A stretch of DNA of 64,000 nt from Stenogyne calaminthoides. Its lineage: Eukaryota; Streptophyta; Magnoliopsida; Lamiales; Lamiaceae. Location: contig JBBCBC010000024.1 in assembly GCA_037126765.1 (NCBI GenBank), forward strand, positions 18,573,554-18,637,553. Reading direction: 5' to 3'. The notes under the pieces were generated by a model. That model made no database searches and had not been told where the DNA came from. It saw nothing but the letters and a program-made list of their open reading frames with translations. Made by a program: the position numbers and the translations under genes. Every line of letters begins with the position of its first letter. Position 1 is the stretch's first letter. Positions 1-11,119 of this stretch are shown here, in pieces.

Positions 1-949
1 TTTTATTTGAGGAAATTAAAGGACATAAAAATGATCTACTCTCAGAGTAGATGATTGTAGTGTATTTATAATCTCAAAATCTATTTCGGTGACTGAAATA
101 TTAAATCACGAAGTTAAGACGTCATAACATTTTTTATGGATTAAATAGTGTTTGGAAGTGTGGGAAAGTTTATTTGGAATTAAATATCGCACATTGAAAG
201 ATTAGAGGAATTAACCACTCCTTATTAATAGGAGTGAGTTAATAGAATTCAATTATAGTGATTAAAGAACGGTCCAATAGTCCACATGCGTGCACCGTTA
301 GGCCGTGACCAAGCCCGGAGCTCTTGGTTCTTGGCGAGTGGACTTTGGTCTTGGGCTTGGATATATTATCTTTTTGGATCCGAGCCCACTGCAATTAGTC
401 AGAACCCAATGAGAAAATTCGGATGTCCAGGTTCATGGACTTTTCAAATCAAGATTAACTCCTGAGAGTTTATAAATGACAACTTAAATGTCATTATTTC
501 TAAAACTTATGGCCAGTCCCGGAATGCCATTTATTGACTCGACTCTCCACTTGGTGGCATAACCCTATAAATAGGGAATGTCATTTTAGTTGAAAAAGAC
601 CTGAAAAATCCAAAAATCTGGAGAAAATATTTTTTCATCTACATTCATAATGTTGTACGTGCATCTGCATATGATAGTGCAGTCCTGTTCTTGCGTCAAT
701 TCAGTTCACCAGAGCTTTACATGTTGCGGTGATGCATGTGTAAAGACGAAATTCATTTTGCCCTTGAAAACACTACGTAAACCGTGAACACCAGTCGGGG
801 CACATTTATTTTGCAGACAAAGGTTCAACCTTGACTCGACTTTAGTGAGTTTTTCCTATTTTTCTGTTCGTGCACGTGCTGGTGGTGGTTTGTTCGTGTT
901 CGTTCAAGATTTGAGTGTATCCAAAATCAATAAAGTTGCTTGAAGAGGA
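1..949 (+). repeat. LTR-like sequence with TATA box, cut by the window edge
   Basis: No coding potential is visible. The stretch carries a TATA box (cctataaataggg, 564-576) followed by a transcript-leader-like region, which is the layout of a plant copia LTR. Its left end lies outside the window and no partner copy is present, so neither boundary nor family can be fixed. It stops at the inferred terminus of the minus-strand LTR beginning at 950. A host promoter fragment is the alternative; I favour an LTR because everything around it is retroelement. Confidence 0.4.
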
Positions 950-1341
950 TGTTGAAATTTACAAGCACGTAATACATAAAAGACGCAACGGAATAACATA
1001 ATTCACAAACAACAAATTAATCGGATTGCATAATTGAAATACAAAATACGTAAATAGAATTCTTACAGTGATTCGTAAGCCAAGTCCTCAACTACTGTAT
1101 CCACGTAATTCTTGTTTATAAACTCGCACGTGTTTGCCAGATTTGCCAGCGTTGAATCTCTAGATGAACTTGCTAGGAAAATTCTATTCTAGAAACATTA
1201 TGGAGAAAATTGTTTCTTGTGTAATATTCTGGATCCTGGAGATCCATATATATAGTGGTGATTTAGCTTTAACCCTAAGCAATTTCCTAACAGGAAATTA
1301 AAGCTCATATCTATCTTGAATTTGACCTAATCAAATCCCAC

Positions 1342-1343
<2 letters not shown>

Positions 1344-1385
<42 letters not shown>

Positions 1386-1389
1386 TTTC
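1344..1389. repeat. (AT)n microsatellite followed by a T tract
   Basis: About 16 AT dinucleotides run directly into 13 T residues, inside the LTR of element D. Confidence 0.9.
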
Positions 1390-2204
1390 AATAATATATC
1401 TAATATATTATTGTGGAATTCCTATTTAATTAAATCTAATTTAATAAAATAATAATAATTCTACATAATTATTATATTTCTTTATAAGTTAAATATTATG
1501 ATCAGATCAAATATTTAATCAACTAATTATAATTCATAAACGAGATTTACTTGTTGTGTGACCCATAGGCCCTCATATATCAAGTGATTAGTTAAACTAA
1601 CATTCTTAATTGAACCCTAGATAATAAATCAGACAGGTCAATATATGAGGTACATTGCGATGAATAACAACTACCTATAACATGTGGGTTATTATGATAA
1701 TATCCTTTCATTCACAAATACTCTGATTAAGCCTAGAACATGATGAAATGTCTATTCAAATAATTTAATCATGTTATCTCATTTTACTAATTGATCACAT
1801 ATGTCACATTTGGACACCATTCCAAATGTGATTTGCATTGGTCAATGACTAACGATCCAATTAGTATGGGAAGATGAGTATACTCTCTAAATCTATTACG
1901 AGGAATGAATCCTTTTTGTGGCTCAACTACCACGCACATGAACTTCGTGATTAACCCAATCCATGTCATATCTACCCTTGAAGGGTGAAAGCGTCGATCA
2001 TGGTTAAAGTCCATCACTCCGCACATGTCATGCATATTGACCTCAAGTCAGAGGAATATCACATTCCTCCCACTAACCGAGACACCCGTTGACACTTAAA
2101 TAGAATACATCAAATGGTTTCTCGGTGGGTATATCAATACCCTCTAAGATATCTAAGCATCCATCATGAGATACCTAGTATCTCGTAGTTATGAGAACCA
2201 CTAT

Positions 2205-2841
2205 TGTTGGGGTTATACTGAAAAGTATGCTTTTACTTTGTATAACCAAACTGTTTTTTCTTATTTATTTACTGAAATGAATTATTAATCACTGTTGCAT
2301 TTAAATATGAATGAATGTTATATATATTTATTGCAAACCCCTTCAACAAGTTTAGTACGTATTACGTTGTAGTTAATTTGGTGATACCAAATCACGGAAG
2401 ATCAAATTAACAACTCCTCGTAATTAAGTACAAATTCATAACCTAGATGGAAATGAACAAACCATCATGAAAGGTTGATGTATAAGACTCGGATTGGCTT
2501 GTCTTGACCAAGAGATTATACTAGTGCATTTGGATGCGCTGAATAGGACCTACAAGAGGATAAATTCTTCGGTACTGAATATACAAGAATTAGACATCAG
2601 TGGTGTGTTGTTTCTTAATCTCTGTCCCTTAAATAGGATCGTGTGAAATTAATAACTATTGCTTTGACTTATGATATGAAGAGAGTCATTGCGATTCGAT
2701 ACCTTATATCTTGGGCAATATTATTAATTACATGACGATTGCTGACATTTAATATGGAGAATCGTGTGCAAGTACGTCTTGCTTGATTTGTCCCCTTGGT
2801 GGTCTCAGAACCTTTATCATACCAAATCCTGCCAGTGGAAA
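2205..2841 (+). repeat. Truncated 5' LTR of element E (first third only)
   Basis: It matches 4274-4912 nearly base for base, then switches abruptly into reverse transcriptase coding sequence. The switch occurs at the shared bases ggaaa (2837-2841), which are present both in the intact LTR (about 4908-4912) and in the pol sequence. The missing segment covers the rest of the LTR, which includes its TATA box, and everything up to the RT domain. Confidence 0.85.
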
Positions 2842-4162
2842 CCTTTTCGCCAGTAGCCATGCTCAAGTCCATCCGCATTCTCTTGTCGATTGCTGCGCAT
2901 TTAGACTTTGAGATCTGGCAAATGGATGTCAAGACAACTTTCCTCAATGGAAGTCTTGACGAAGAAATCTATATGCAACAACCCGAAGGCTTCATTGAAA
3001 AAGGTCAAGAGCATCTGGTTTGCAAGCTTAAGAAGTCCATTTATGGGCTGAAGCAAGCATCCCGTGCTTGGAATCAGTGTTTTGATCAAGTTATAAAATC
3101 CTACGATTTTGATCAAAATAACTTTGAAAGTTGTATTTACAAAAAGTGTGACAGAACTGCATTAGTATTTTTGGTACTATACGTTGACGACATACTGCTC
3201 ATCGGAAATGATGTAAAGTTGTTATCGGACGTAAGGGCATGGCTGTCAAAACAGATTGATATGAAGGATTTAGGTGAAGCCGGTCACATCCTAGGGATCA
3301 AGATCACTCGAGATAGCAAGAAAAGGATGATCGGGCTTTCACAAGCCTCATATATAGACACAGTTTTGAAACGCTTCAGCATGCAAGATTCCAAGAAAGA
3401 CTTTGTGCCCTACAGACATGGAATCCATCTATCCAAGGAATGTGTCCCAAAACACAGAATGATATAGATGACATGAAAGGCATCCCTTATGCTTCGGCTG
3501 TAGGAAGCCTCATGTACGCAACTGTGCACGAGACCGGATATCTGCTTTGTTGTAGACATGGTAGCTACATATCAAAGAAACCCGGGGAAAGAGCATTGGA
3601 CTGAGGTAAAGAACATTCTGAAGTATCTGAAGAGGACACGGGACAGAATTTTAGTTTACCAGTCAGACAGTCTGATCCCCATCGGTTACACAGACTCGGA
3701 TTTCCAATCAGACATTGACTCCAGAAAGTCTACCTCGGGTAGTGTGTTTTGCATGGGGGAGGAGCCATTACATGGAGAAGCGTAAAGCAGAAATGCATCG
3801 CCGATTCTACCATGGAAGCCGAATACGTAGTTGCTTGTGAAGCAGCGAAGGAAGCGGTTTGGCTCAAGAACTTCCTAGTTGACTTGGACGTTGTTCCGGA
3901 TTTGCCCAGCACAATCACGGTCTATTGTGATAATGTCGGAGCAGTTGCAAATTCGAGGGAACCAAGAGCACACAAGGCCAGCAAACACATTGAAAGAAAA
4001 TACCATCTTATACGAGAAATCGTTAAGAGAGGAGACATTGAGGTGGCAAAGATTGCATCGGAAGATAACCTAGAAGATCCATTCACAAAGGGTTTGCCTC
4101 AGAGTACATTCGAGAGACATGTGAAAGGAATGGGTGTCAAGAACGTTGTCAATCTGCTTTGA
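2842..4162 (+). pseudogene. copia pol fragment: reverse transcriptase and RNase H (element E)
   Basis: This is the C-terminal half of a copia polyprotein, which copies the element RNA into DNA. RT block 1 is clear (MDVKTTFLNG with its catalytic Asp, then YGLKQASRAW), and the active-site YVDD lies at 3180-3191. RNase H follows with GYTDSD, the Glu in STMEAEYV and the Asp in VYCDN, ending in a TKGLP-type terminus and a stop at 4160-4162. Three frame changes break it, near 3440, 3520 and 3765; each is a one- or two-base event. The start is not native: the reading frame now runs in from the LTR through the deletion junction. Lineage within copia is not assigned. Confidence 0.9.
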
Positions 4163-4273
4163 GTATAAGTAGGAGAAATTATTAGGTTCGTGTAGGGTGA
4201 CATTAGATGTCACATAGAACACGAGACATGTTGTAGTATACTTAAAAGCAGACTTTGAGTATAAGTGGAAGAT

Positions 4274-5986
4274 TGTTAGGGTTACACTGAAAAGTATGCT
4301 TTTACTTTGTATAACCAAACTATTTTTTCTTATTTATTTACTTAAATGAATTATTAATCACTATTGCATTTAAATATGAATGAATGTTATATATATATTT
4401 ATTGCAAACCCGTTCAACAAGTTTAGTACGTATTACGTTGTAGTTAATTTGGTGATACCAGATCACATAAGATCAAATTAACAACTCCTCATAATTAAGC
4501 ACAAATTCACAACCTAGATGGAAATGAACAAACCATCATGAAAGGTTGATGTATAAGACTCGGATTGGCTTGTCTTGACCAAGAGATTATACCAATGCAT
4601 TTGGATGCGCTGAATAGGACCTACAGGAGGATAAATTCTCCGGTATTGAATATACAAGAATTAGACCTCAGTGGTGTGTTGTTTCTTAATCTCCGTCCCT
4701 TAAATAGGATCGTGTGAAATTAATAACTATTGCTTTGACTTATGATATGAAGAGAGTCGTTGTGATTCGATACCTTATATCTTGGGCAATATTATGAATT
4801 ACATGACGATTGCTGACATTTAATATGGAGAATCGTGTGCAAGTACGTCTTGTTTGATTTGTCCCCTTGGTGGGCTCAGAACCTTTATCATACCAAATTC
4901 TGCCAGTGGAAATTTATTTCCGGTATGGATAATAATGTTGAGCTATCTTTACTCCAAGGATAAAGATATTAATTAATATAAAGCTTGTCCAGTGGCTTAA
5001 TTAATTAATGGACTAAAATATTCTTAGACACGGGAAATAATGACCGGGAGCCATATTATAGTAAAGTCGTAATATGGGTTAAGATGGATAGTTCAATATT
5101 AATTTTATAGTGGAATAAATTAATATTAATGGACTTTGAATAATATTTGGCCCAATATTATTGCTTCATAGTCCATTGGAGGTCCAATCTTAATTCTCCT
5201 AAAGGCCCCTCAAATAGCCCAAAATAAAGTCCAATTAATGAAAAAGAGAAGAAAATAATTTGTCTAATATTTCTATGAAATTTTCGAAAAATATGTAGGA
5301 AAAATGAAGAAAAAATTGTCTTGATTTTCTTGTAGATATTTTATGGAAAGAGATAAGTATTGTAGGAATAAATAATTATCCCATAAAATCAAGAAGTCAA
5401 ATCTTGATTCCTTTTGCCTTGTTATTTTGGAAAAATAGGGATAAATAGGGGAAGAGATTTTTATGGAAAATTTAATTAAGGAGAAAAGAATATAGGAGAT
5501 ATATTCAAGATTTCTTTGAGACCAAGAAAATATTTTCTCCCTCAATTTTCTTGACCTAAAAATCGGCCCCCCTCCTCCGTATAAATAGGGGATGAATTTT
5601 GCATTCCCAGCTGCAATTCCATGTGTTGAAAATATTAGAAATCCACAAAGGTGGTGGCAAAATATTTTGGTTTTTCCTTTATTAAAATCGTTCGTGTGAA
5701 TCCTCCCATCGGATTGCGTTCGTGGACTTGGGACATATTTGGGAAGGCTCTTTGGGTTGATCCGTTGTCTCAGCAGTCGTCTCTACAAGAGGTTAGTAAT
5801 CTCGTAACTCCTAGATTCCGCATGCTTAGGATTTACGTGGATTACTTGTACGCATGTTATTTATTCGCTTATTAATTATTATGTTGAATTGATTTAGGAT
5901 TAATCCATGCTAGTAATTAATTGATTAATTTAAATATGTATTTAAAATCATCTCGAATAGATCCGGGCACCCCTAATTTCCCAACA
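4274..5986 (+). repeat. 3' LTR of element E (1713 bp) with promoter
   Basis: It starts just after the polypurine tract (agtggaagat, 4264-4273) with TGTTAGGG and ends CCCAACA. A TATA box (gtataaatagggg) lies at 5579-5591, placing the transcription start about 400 bp before the LTR end. Short open frames inside it, such as 5273-5545 on the minus strand, are chance frames in AT-rich LTR sequence. Confidence 0.85.
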
Positions 5987-6292
5987 ACTACACCCTCTAA
6001 GGGTATTGTGCAGATCGCGCACCAATTACAACTGTATCATCCATATCCCATTCTTGATGATCCTCGATTGGGGCTACTTTTAGTTACATGACATAGTTAA
6101 TCTGAGATCTCACATCCTCAATGATAACATTGGTTCAAGGGAACACAAACATGAATAAATGCAAACAATCAACATAATATTCAGATAAGTGTAATGACAT
6201 ATATTAATATTAAAGAAACAATAATACTAAAGTGAATATAATCAAGTATTATGTCCTTACAAATGATTGTCTCTAGGACATAAATATTAATA

Positions 6293-7075
6293 ATCTCCTA
6301 CTTGGCCTAGAGCCAATCACTGATATGACGAACCCCCAGACTCGTAAAATATCTGGTGTGTATATGAACACTCAGTGCCTTGGTGAAAGGATCCACCAAA
6401 TTATCCTCGGTGAGAACACGTTCTAACTCTATCTCTCATCTTTCTAATATCTCTTGAGTCAGATGATAACGCCTAGGTACATGCCTGCTTCTGATATTGA
6501 TCTTGGTTCCTTTGCTTGTGCAACCGCACCTGTAATCTCACAATATAACTTTATTGGACAACTGACACTCGAAACTACCTCTAGTTCTCTCAGGAACTGA
6601 AAATTCAGACAGCCTCCTTTGAGGCTTCTGATGCAGCAATGTACTCAGCTTTGATTGTAGAATCTACAGTGGACTCTTGTTTGAAACTATTCCAACTAAC
6701 CGCCCATCATTGAGAGTGAAAACATAAATTGACTGTGACTTGTAGTCATTGCAGTCGGACTGTAAATTGGTGTCAGCAAAACCAGTTACTACTAGTTCTG
6801 ACTATCCACCCTAGACAAGGAAACATTTTTTAGTTCGTCTAAGATACTTGAGAATATTCTTGACAACAATCCAGTGAGACTAACCTGGATTCTGTTGGTA
6901 TCTACCAGTAATACTGACAACGTAGGCCACATTAGGCCTTGTACAACTCATGGTGTACATGATTGACCCAATAGCAGATGCATATGGAACATTCTTCATG
7001 TGCTTGATATCAACTTTACTAGAAGGGTAGTCCTTCTTTGATAGTTTTATCCCATGATTTGCAGGTAGAGAACCT
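6293..7075 (-). pseudogene. Decayed copia RT C-terminus and RNase H (element D)
   Basis: Minus-strand translation in pieces gives GSIMYTMSCTRPNVAYVV, LKYLRRTK, a GFADTN-like RNase H start and a DPFTKAL-type terminus, the order expected at the end of copia pol. Frameshifts and stops are frequent. The catalytic RT half and everything upstream are missing, and the match fades near 7075, where AT-rich sequence begins. It belongs to the LTR immediately to its left, because the purine tract lies at the expected place between them. Confidence 0.7.
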
Positions 7076-7665
7076 CACTTAGAGTTCTATTAGTTTTAAT
7101 TGGTTTTTTATTTTTTCTTAATTTACTTATTTTTGAAGGTTTAGTTGTTTTTTAATAATATTTTTAATTTTAATTTAATTTTTTTATTGGCTTTTTTTAC
7201 AATTTTTGCTTATAAGTATTTGATTTTTTTTAAATTTAGTTCTTTTCAAGATAGATTTATTGTTTTATTATTTTTATATTTTAATTTAATTTTTTCAAAA
7301 TTTCAATTATTTTTCCATGTATAAATTTTAAAAAAAATTAGATTGACAAAAAGTAAAGGATCAATTTCAAAGTTAAAAAATTAGAAGACTAAAATCAAAG
7401 TAAATAAAACTTAAAAGACAATTAATACCCCATATTTATATAGAGTAACTTAGTCAATATAAATATATACATATATATTCTTTTTTTTTGTCTTAAAAAT
7501 TATGAGGTGTGTTTAGAGGATTTTGAGGTGTGTTTAGTGACACTCTTTGAAAATTTAAAAATAGTATAAGTTGAACATAATGAAGGTTAATTGCATAAAA
7601 GAATAAAAGTTTTCAAGTGGTAAATATTATCACTAAGAAATGTTCAATGTGATTTATATGTCTCG
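7076..7665. other. AT-rich, T-tract-rich spacer without genes
   Basis: Runs of T and A dominate 7085-7440. A short direct repeat of the motif gaggtgtgtttag occurs at about 7504-7540. No open frame, LTR terminus or RNA gene is recognisable. Confidence 0.5.
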
Positions 7666-8092
7666 CACTATAAGAAAATAGAGATTTGCCTAAGGAATTT
7701 TTCAACATGCCTGCGAAATTTCCAAAGAAAATAATTTTGTCCTTAAATAGTTTTATTGGCTATGACTTGCCTACAAAATATTCCAATCATATAGACATTT
7801 TCATTCATAGGTAAATTTACCTACAAAAATGTAATTTATAGGTAAATTTGTTTGTAGGTCATTTTTAAGCAATAAATATAATTTCCTACGAAAATGTATA
7901 TTGCCTAGGGAATATTTTATAACTCGGTATCCAGTCCAAGGACCGATTAATCCAAAAATTATTTGTGTAGGTAATTTGTTTGCTAAATTTGTAGGCATGT
8001 AGTTTGTTCGTAAGTAATTTGTTTACCAATTGAATTATTTATATAGGTAATTTGTTCATAGATTATTCTGAAAATGGATAGGTAAGTTGTCA
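7666..8092 (+). mobile_element. CACTA-like (En/Spm) transposon end with subterminal repeats
   Basis: It begins CACTATAAGAAAA (7666-7678), one base from the CACTACAAGAAAA terminus common in plant CACTA elements. The next 250 bp carry many short motifs of the kind cctacaaaat and cctacgaaaat. Further right the same motifs appear in inverse orientation (gtaggtaatttgt and relatives), the arrangement of CACTA subterminal repeats. No matching right terminus (…TAGTG) is visible and no transposase frame exists, so this is a deleted or truncated non-autonomous copy. The right border is arbitrary. Confidence 0.4.
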
Positions 8093-9379
8093 CATCCCGA
8101 TTTTTCGTTGGCCAAATATGCATATATTATATAAGAATTTGCAGGGAAAAATAAAATAAATAATTATGCACTTCAAAAATCATTTGCTAAAATCGTTAAT
8201 GAATGAAACTTCAAAAAAGAAGGTGATTCAAAATTTGTCTAAGAGATGTGACCAAAATTAAAATGCAATTTAAATCTAGGTGTTAATACTAATAAATCAA
8301 AATGAAAATATTTTTTCTCAAGATGCATCCACCATCCCTCCAACGCACTCCTTTTAATCTGTAAAATGTTAAATGTATGGTATGAGTAAAACCACTAGCT
8401 CAGTGAGATCAACTTTTCAAAACTAAATATAAAGTACAAACAAAATCAATAGTCACAAACAATTCATGTCAATCAATTATGTATAATTTTTTTATCATGC
8501 TTCTTTAATTTAGGTTACACAATTTTTCCAAGGATCTCTTGTCAATTTCGCTGGGTCCCCCTCAAAGACTTCTTTTCATTCCCTAGTTCTTGTCATTTGC
8601 ATGTCTTGCATAAATTTTCTTATAATAAATATCATTCTTTCATGTCATGTCATGTGCAGATAAACAGATTATTCATACAAAATATCAAGTAAAAGCAAAG
8701 TAAACCACACTTTAAATTTATGTATGCAGATGCATGTAACGAAATAACTTTAAATCCTCGACACCTACAATAATTAAATTATAAATATTGAAACTTTTAT
8801 TATTAATAGAAAAGTTTTACAGATTAACAAAATTGACGACTAAAGTAACTTTGAGACTAATCCCTTTTTTTTTTTTTTTCCTGAAATTGGTAAGAATGGG
8901 AAATAGGGTCTGTGCGCCTTCTTTAAAAAAAAAATTAGGAAACACTGAATCTTCAAAATGAATTTGGAAATTGAAAATAATTTTGCTTCATGGAATTATT
9001 AAGTTTTTTGATAAAAAGAATTGGTGGTTTATTTTCGAAGTTCACGTTAGAACAAAATTTGGCTTTCAACAATGATGAAACAACACTTTTAATCTAAAGT
9101 AAAATCCTTTGACCTAATTAAGAGTCAAGAAAATGAATAAAATTAGAAGGTTAAGAGAAAGATTGAATAAAATTAGAACGTTAAAAGAAAGAAATTGATA
9201 CCTCTTAACTAAAGAAGATCGGATGAGAATAGTGATCACTTTTTGGTCCAAAGAAAACCCAACTAAAATTGTACGGCAGGGACGAATCCAAGATTTAGTA
9301 GTGGGGTGGGCTAAAGAATAAACACTTCTATACTAAATTTTATACGTAATAAAATATTTCGACGTTCGCATAAATTGTA
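8093..9379. other. AT-rich non-coding stretch
   Basis: No gene is seen. It contains a T15-type tract near 8865 and a tandem pair of about 28 bp (gaataaaattagaa-containing units) near 9135-9190. Nothing links it to the flanking elements. Confidence 0.5.
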
Positions 9380-9618
9380 CTCCTCCGTCCCAAGATGACT
9401 TGAACAGTTACTGTTTCGCTCGTATTTTAGCGAGTGAGTTTTTTTATTAGTATACGAAATGATAAAGTAATTTTAAGAAATGCGTATGATAGAAGAGGGG
9501 TAAGACTATCATACCCCACCTTAAAAGTCATTTTATTATTTTAAATACTAATAAACAATCCGCTTGCTAAAACACGAGCAAAAAGGTAAGTGTTCAAGTA
9601 ATTTTGGGAAGGAGGGAG
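9380..9618. mobile_element. Stowaway-type MITE, complete (239 bp)
   Basis: The left end ctcctccgtccc and right end complement CTCCCTCCTTCCC match the Stowaway (Tc1/mariner-derived) terminus, with one base missing on the left. It is flanked by TA on both sides (9378-9379 and 9619-9620), the expected target duplication. The two arms remain complementary for about 100 bp inward, including the motif gctcgtattttagc against gctcgtgttttagc, so the whole element can fold back on itself. It has no coding capacity and depends on a mariner transposase elsewhere in the genome. Confidence 0.9.
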
Positions 9619-9620
9619 TA

Positions 9621-11119
9621 TGATTTACAAATCTTCAAAATCTAAAATTTATTAGTAAATAGGTTTAAAATTCCAGGCTGACGAGTAAACACTTTGCACA
9701 TTGGTGCTCCATTTAATATTTTTTTGAAGTATCGCACACGACAATAAAATAAACTACTTCTCCATTAATAGATATATAATGAGTTAATTTTAAAAAATAA
9801 AATTGTTACATAGAATTATTATACTAAATTCATTTGCTAAATAAGAAAATAATTAAATAGAAAACTTTGAATTTTGATAGTAACTGGGTTAATACAATTG
9901 AGTTAATACAATGAACATATTTAAATTATTATTTTAAACTTTAATTGATCTAATACCTTTGGTATTAAATATGAATCCATTATATAAGACAAAACTTAAA
10001 TACACAATATACAAATTCCATCCTAAGTAAAACAATAACAAAAAATAATGAAAAAAACTCGTATGAGACGGTCTCATACATGAGACGGTCTTTACTTGAC
10101 CCATATTAAACCCGCTGATCCAGATACCTAATTTAACCCATTAAGCAAAACCTGGCCCAAAAGTGGAATACCTAATAAGCCCCTTCCCTTGTCCGTTCAG
10201 ATTTTTCTCGATGTTGTACTCTTCTTTCTCGTTCACGACACTTCATGTCCTCGGCGTCTTTCCCCCGTTGGACGATGGGCGTCGGACGACCATTATTCCT
10301 TAGTTTCCTACTTTATCTTTCTCTCTTGTCTTAACCGCTTCTTAATCTAACTGTTGTTATTGAAGGCAAATATATAGTGTTGTTGTTTGTTTTTATTATC
10401 TATAGCGTGTAAGTTAAGTTGAGGATCGTTTTATGTTATTTGGGTGTAAATGTTGTATACAAAAATTATACGGAACGAGGTTTGTGATGTGGCTATGTGA
10501 TTTGGTGATACAAACAAGTATTAATGAGAGTGAAGTGTATTCAATGAGGAACAAAGTGAATGTTCTTCATTGAATAGCAATTATCAAGATTCAGAAGAAT
10601 AAATACAAGTAAGTAAATGCGAGAGGATTTGGGCCGAATGCCTCTTTTGTTGGCTGATAAAGCCGTTGTATTGAATGTGAAATTTTGCGACCCTTTAATG
10701 AGTCTTAAGTTCTAGTATTTATACTACAAGTTCACTAGTTGGTCTTTCTCGCGCTTCAAGGGAGTTTGACCCAGCATTAAATGTTTTCCGGCTAAGTTGG
10801 ACTCTAAAATCCTATTACATCAACCTAAACACATTTCCAGCTCTGAAGCGCGGCGGATTGCAGATGATATATGGAGATTTGCACCTATTCTTTCCTCTTT
10901 GAGTCAACGGCTATAGGATCAGCCATTTCTTCAGAGACTTCTCATCCATTTGGGGGAGATTCTCTAATGTTGGTTGATGTTGGTGGTTTACGTGTTTGGT
11001 TAGCCAAAATTAGACCTTGGTAAGTGGAAAATCTTTGTCTCAAATCTTCTCTATTCCACAAATTAGCTAAGTATAACTTGTCTCTTTATGTACGCAATTA
11101 CATTGAGAGTATTGCTTTG
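9621..11119. other. Non-coding spacer with a short palindrome
   Basis: No gene or transposon end is recognised. A perfect palindrome with 9-base arms (gtatgagac g gtctcatac) lies at 10061-10079, followed at once by a second copy of half of it (tgagacggtct). Base composition becomes more balanced towards the right, ahead of the GC-rich repeat block. Confidence 0.5.

Larger units (their letters stand above)
2205..5986 (+). mobile_element. Element E: internally deleted Ty1/copia retrotransposon
   Basis: It is bounded by TGTTGGGG at 2205 and CCCAACA ending at 5986, the inverted termini expected of a copia LTR. The flanks are actat (2200-2204) and actac (5987-5991), a target-site duplication with one mismatch. 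From left to right it holds a truncated 5' LTR, the RT and RNase H part of pol, and a full 3' LTR of 1713 bp. Primer-binding site, gag, protease and integrase are absent. It sits inside the LTR of element D and is therefore younger than D. By eye the two LTR copies differ at roughly 20-25 positions in 640 bp, so the insertion is not recent. Confidence 0.85.
950..6292 (-). mobile_element. Element D: 3' LTR of a minus-strand copia element, split by element E
   Basis: The two parts (950-2204 and 5987-6292) join into an LTR of about 1.55 kb once element E is removed. Read on the minus strand it starts next to a purine-rich tract (complement of 6291-6300) and its start contains the motif TATGTCCTAGAGACAATC, which I recall from plant copia LTRs. 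The plus-strand text at 950 (tgttgaaattta) mirrors the other terminus, giving near-matching terminal inverted repeats. A minus-strand TATA box lies at 1244-1257. RNase H remnants follow directly at 6293. The outer border at 950 is inferred from the inverted repeat only. Confidence 0.6.

Noticed and set aside
5273..5875. Short open frames in the 3' LTR of element E
   Set aside because: They lie in LTR sequence around the TATA box, overlap nothing conserved and resemble no protein.
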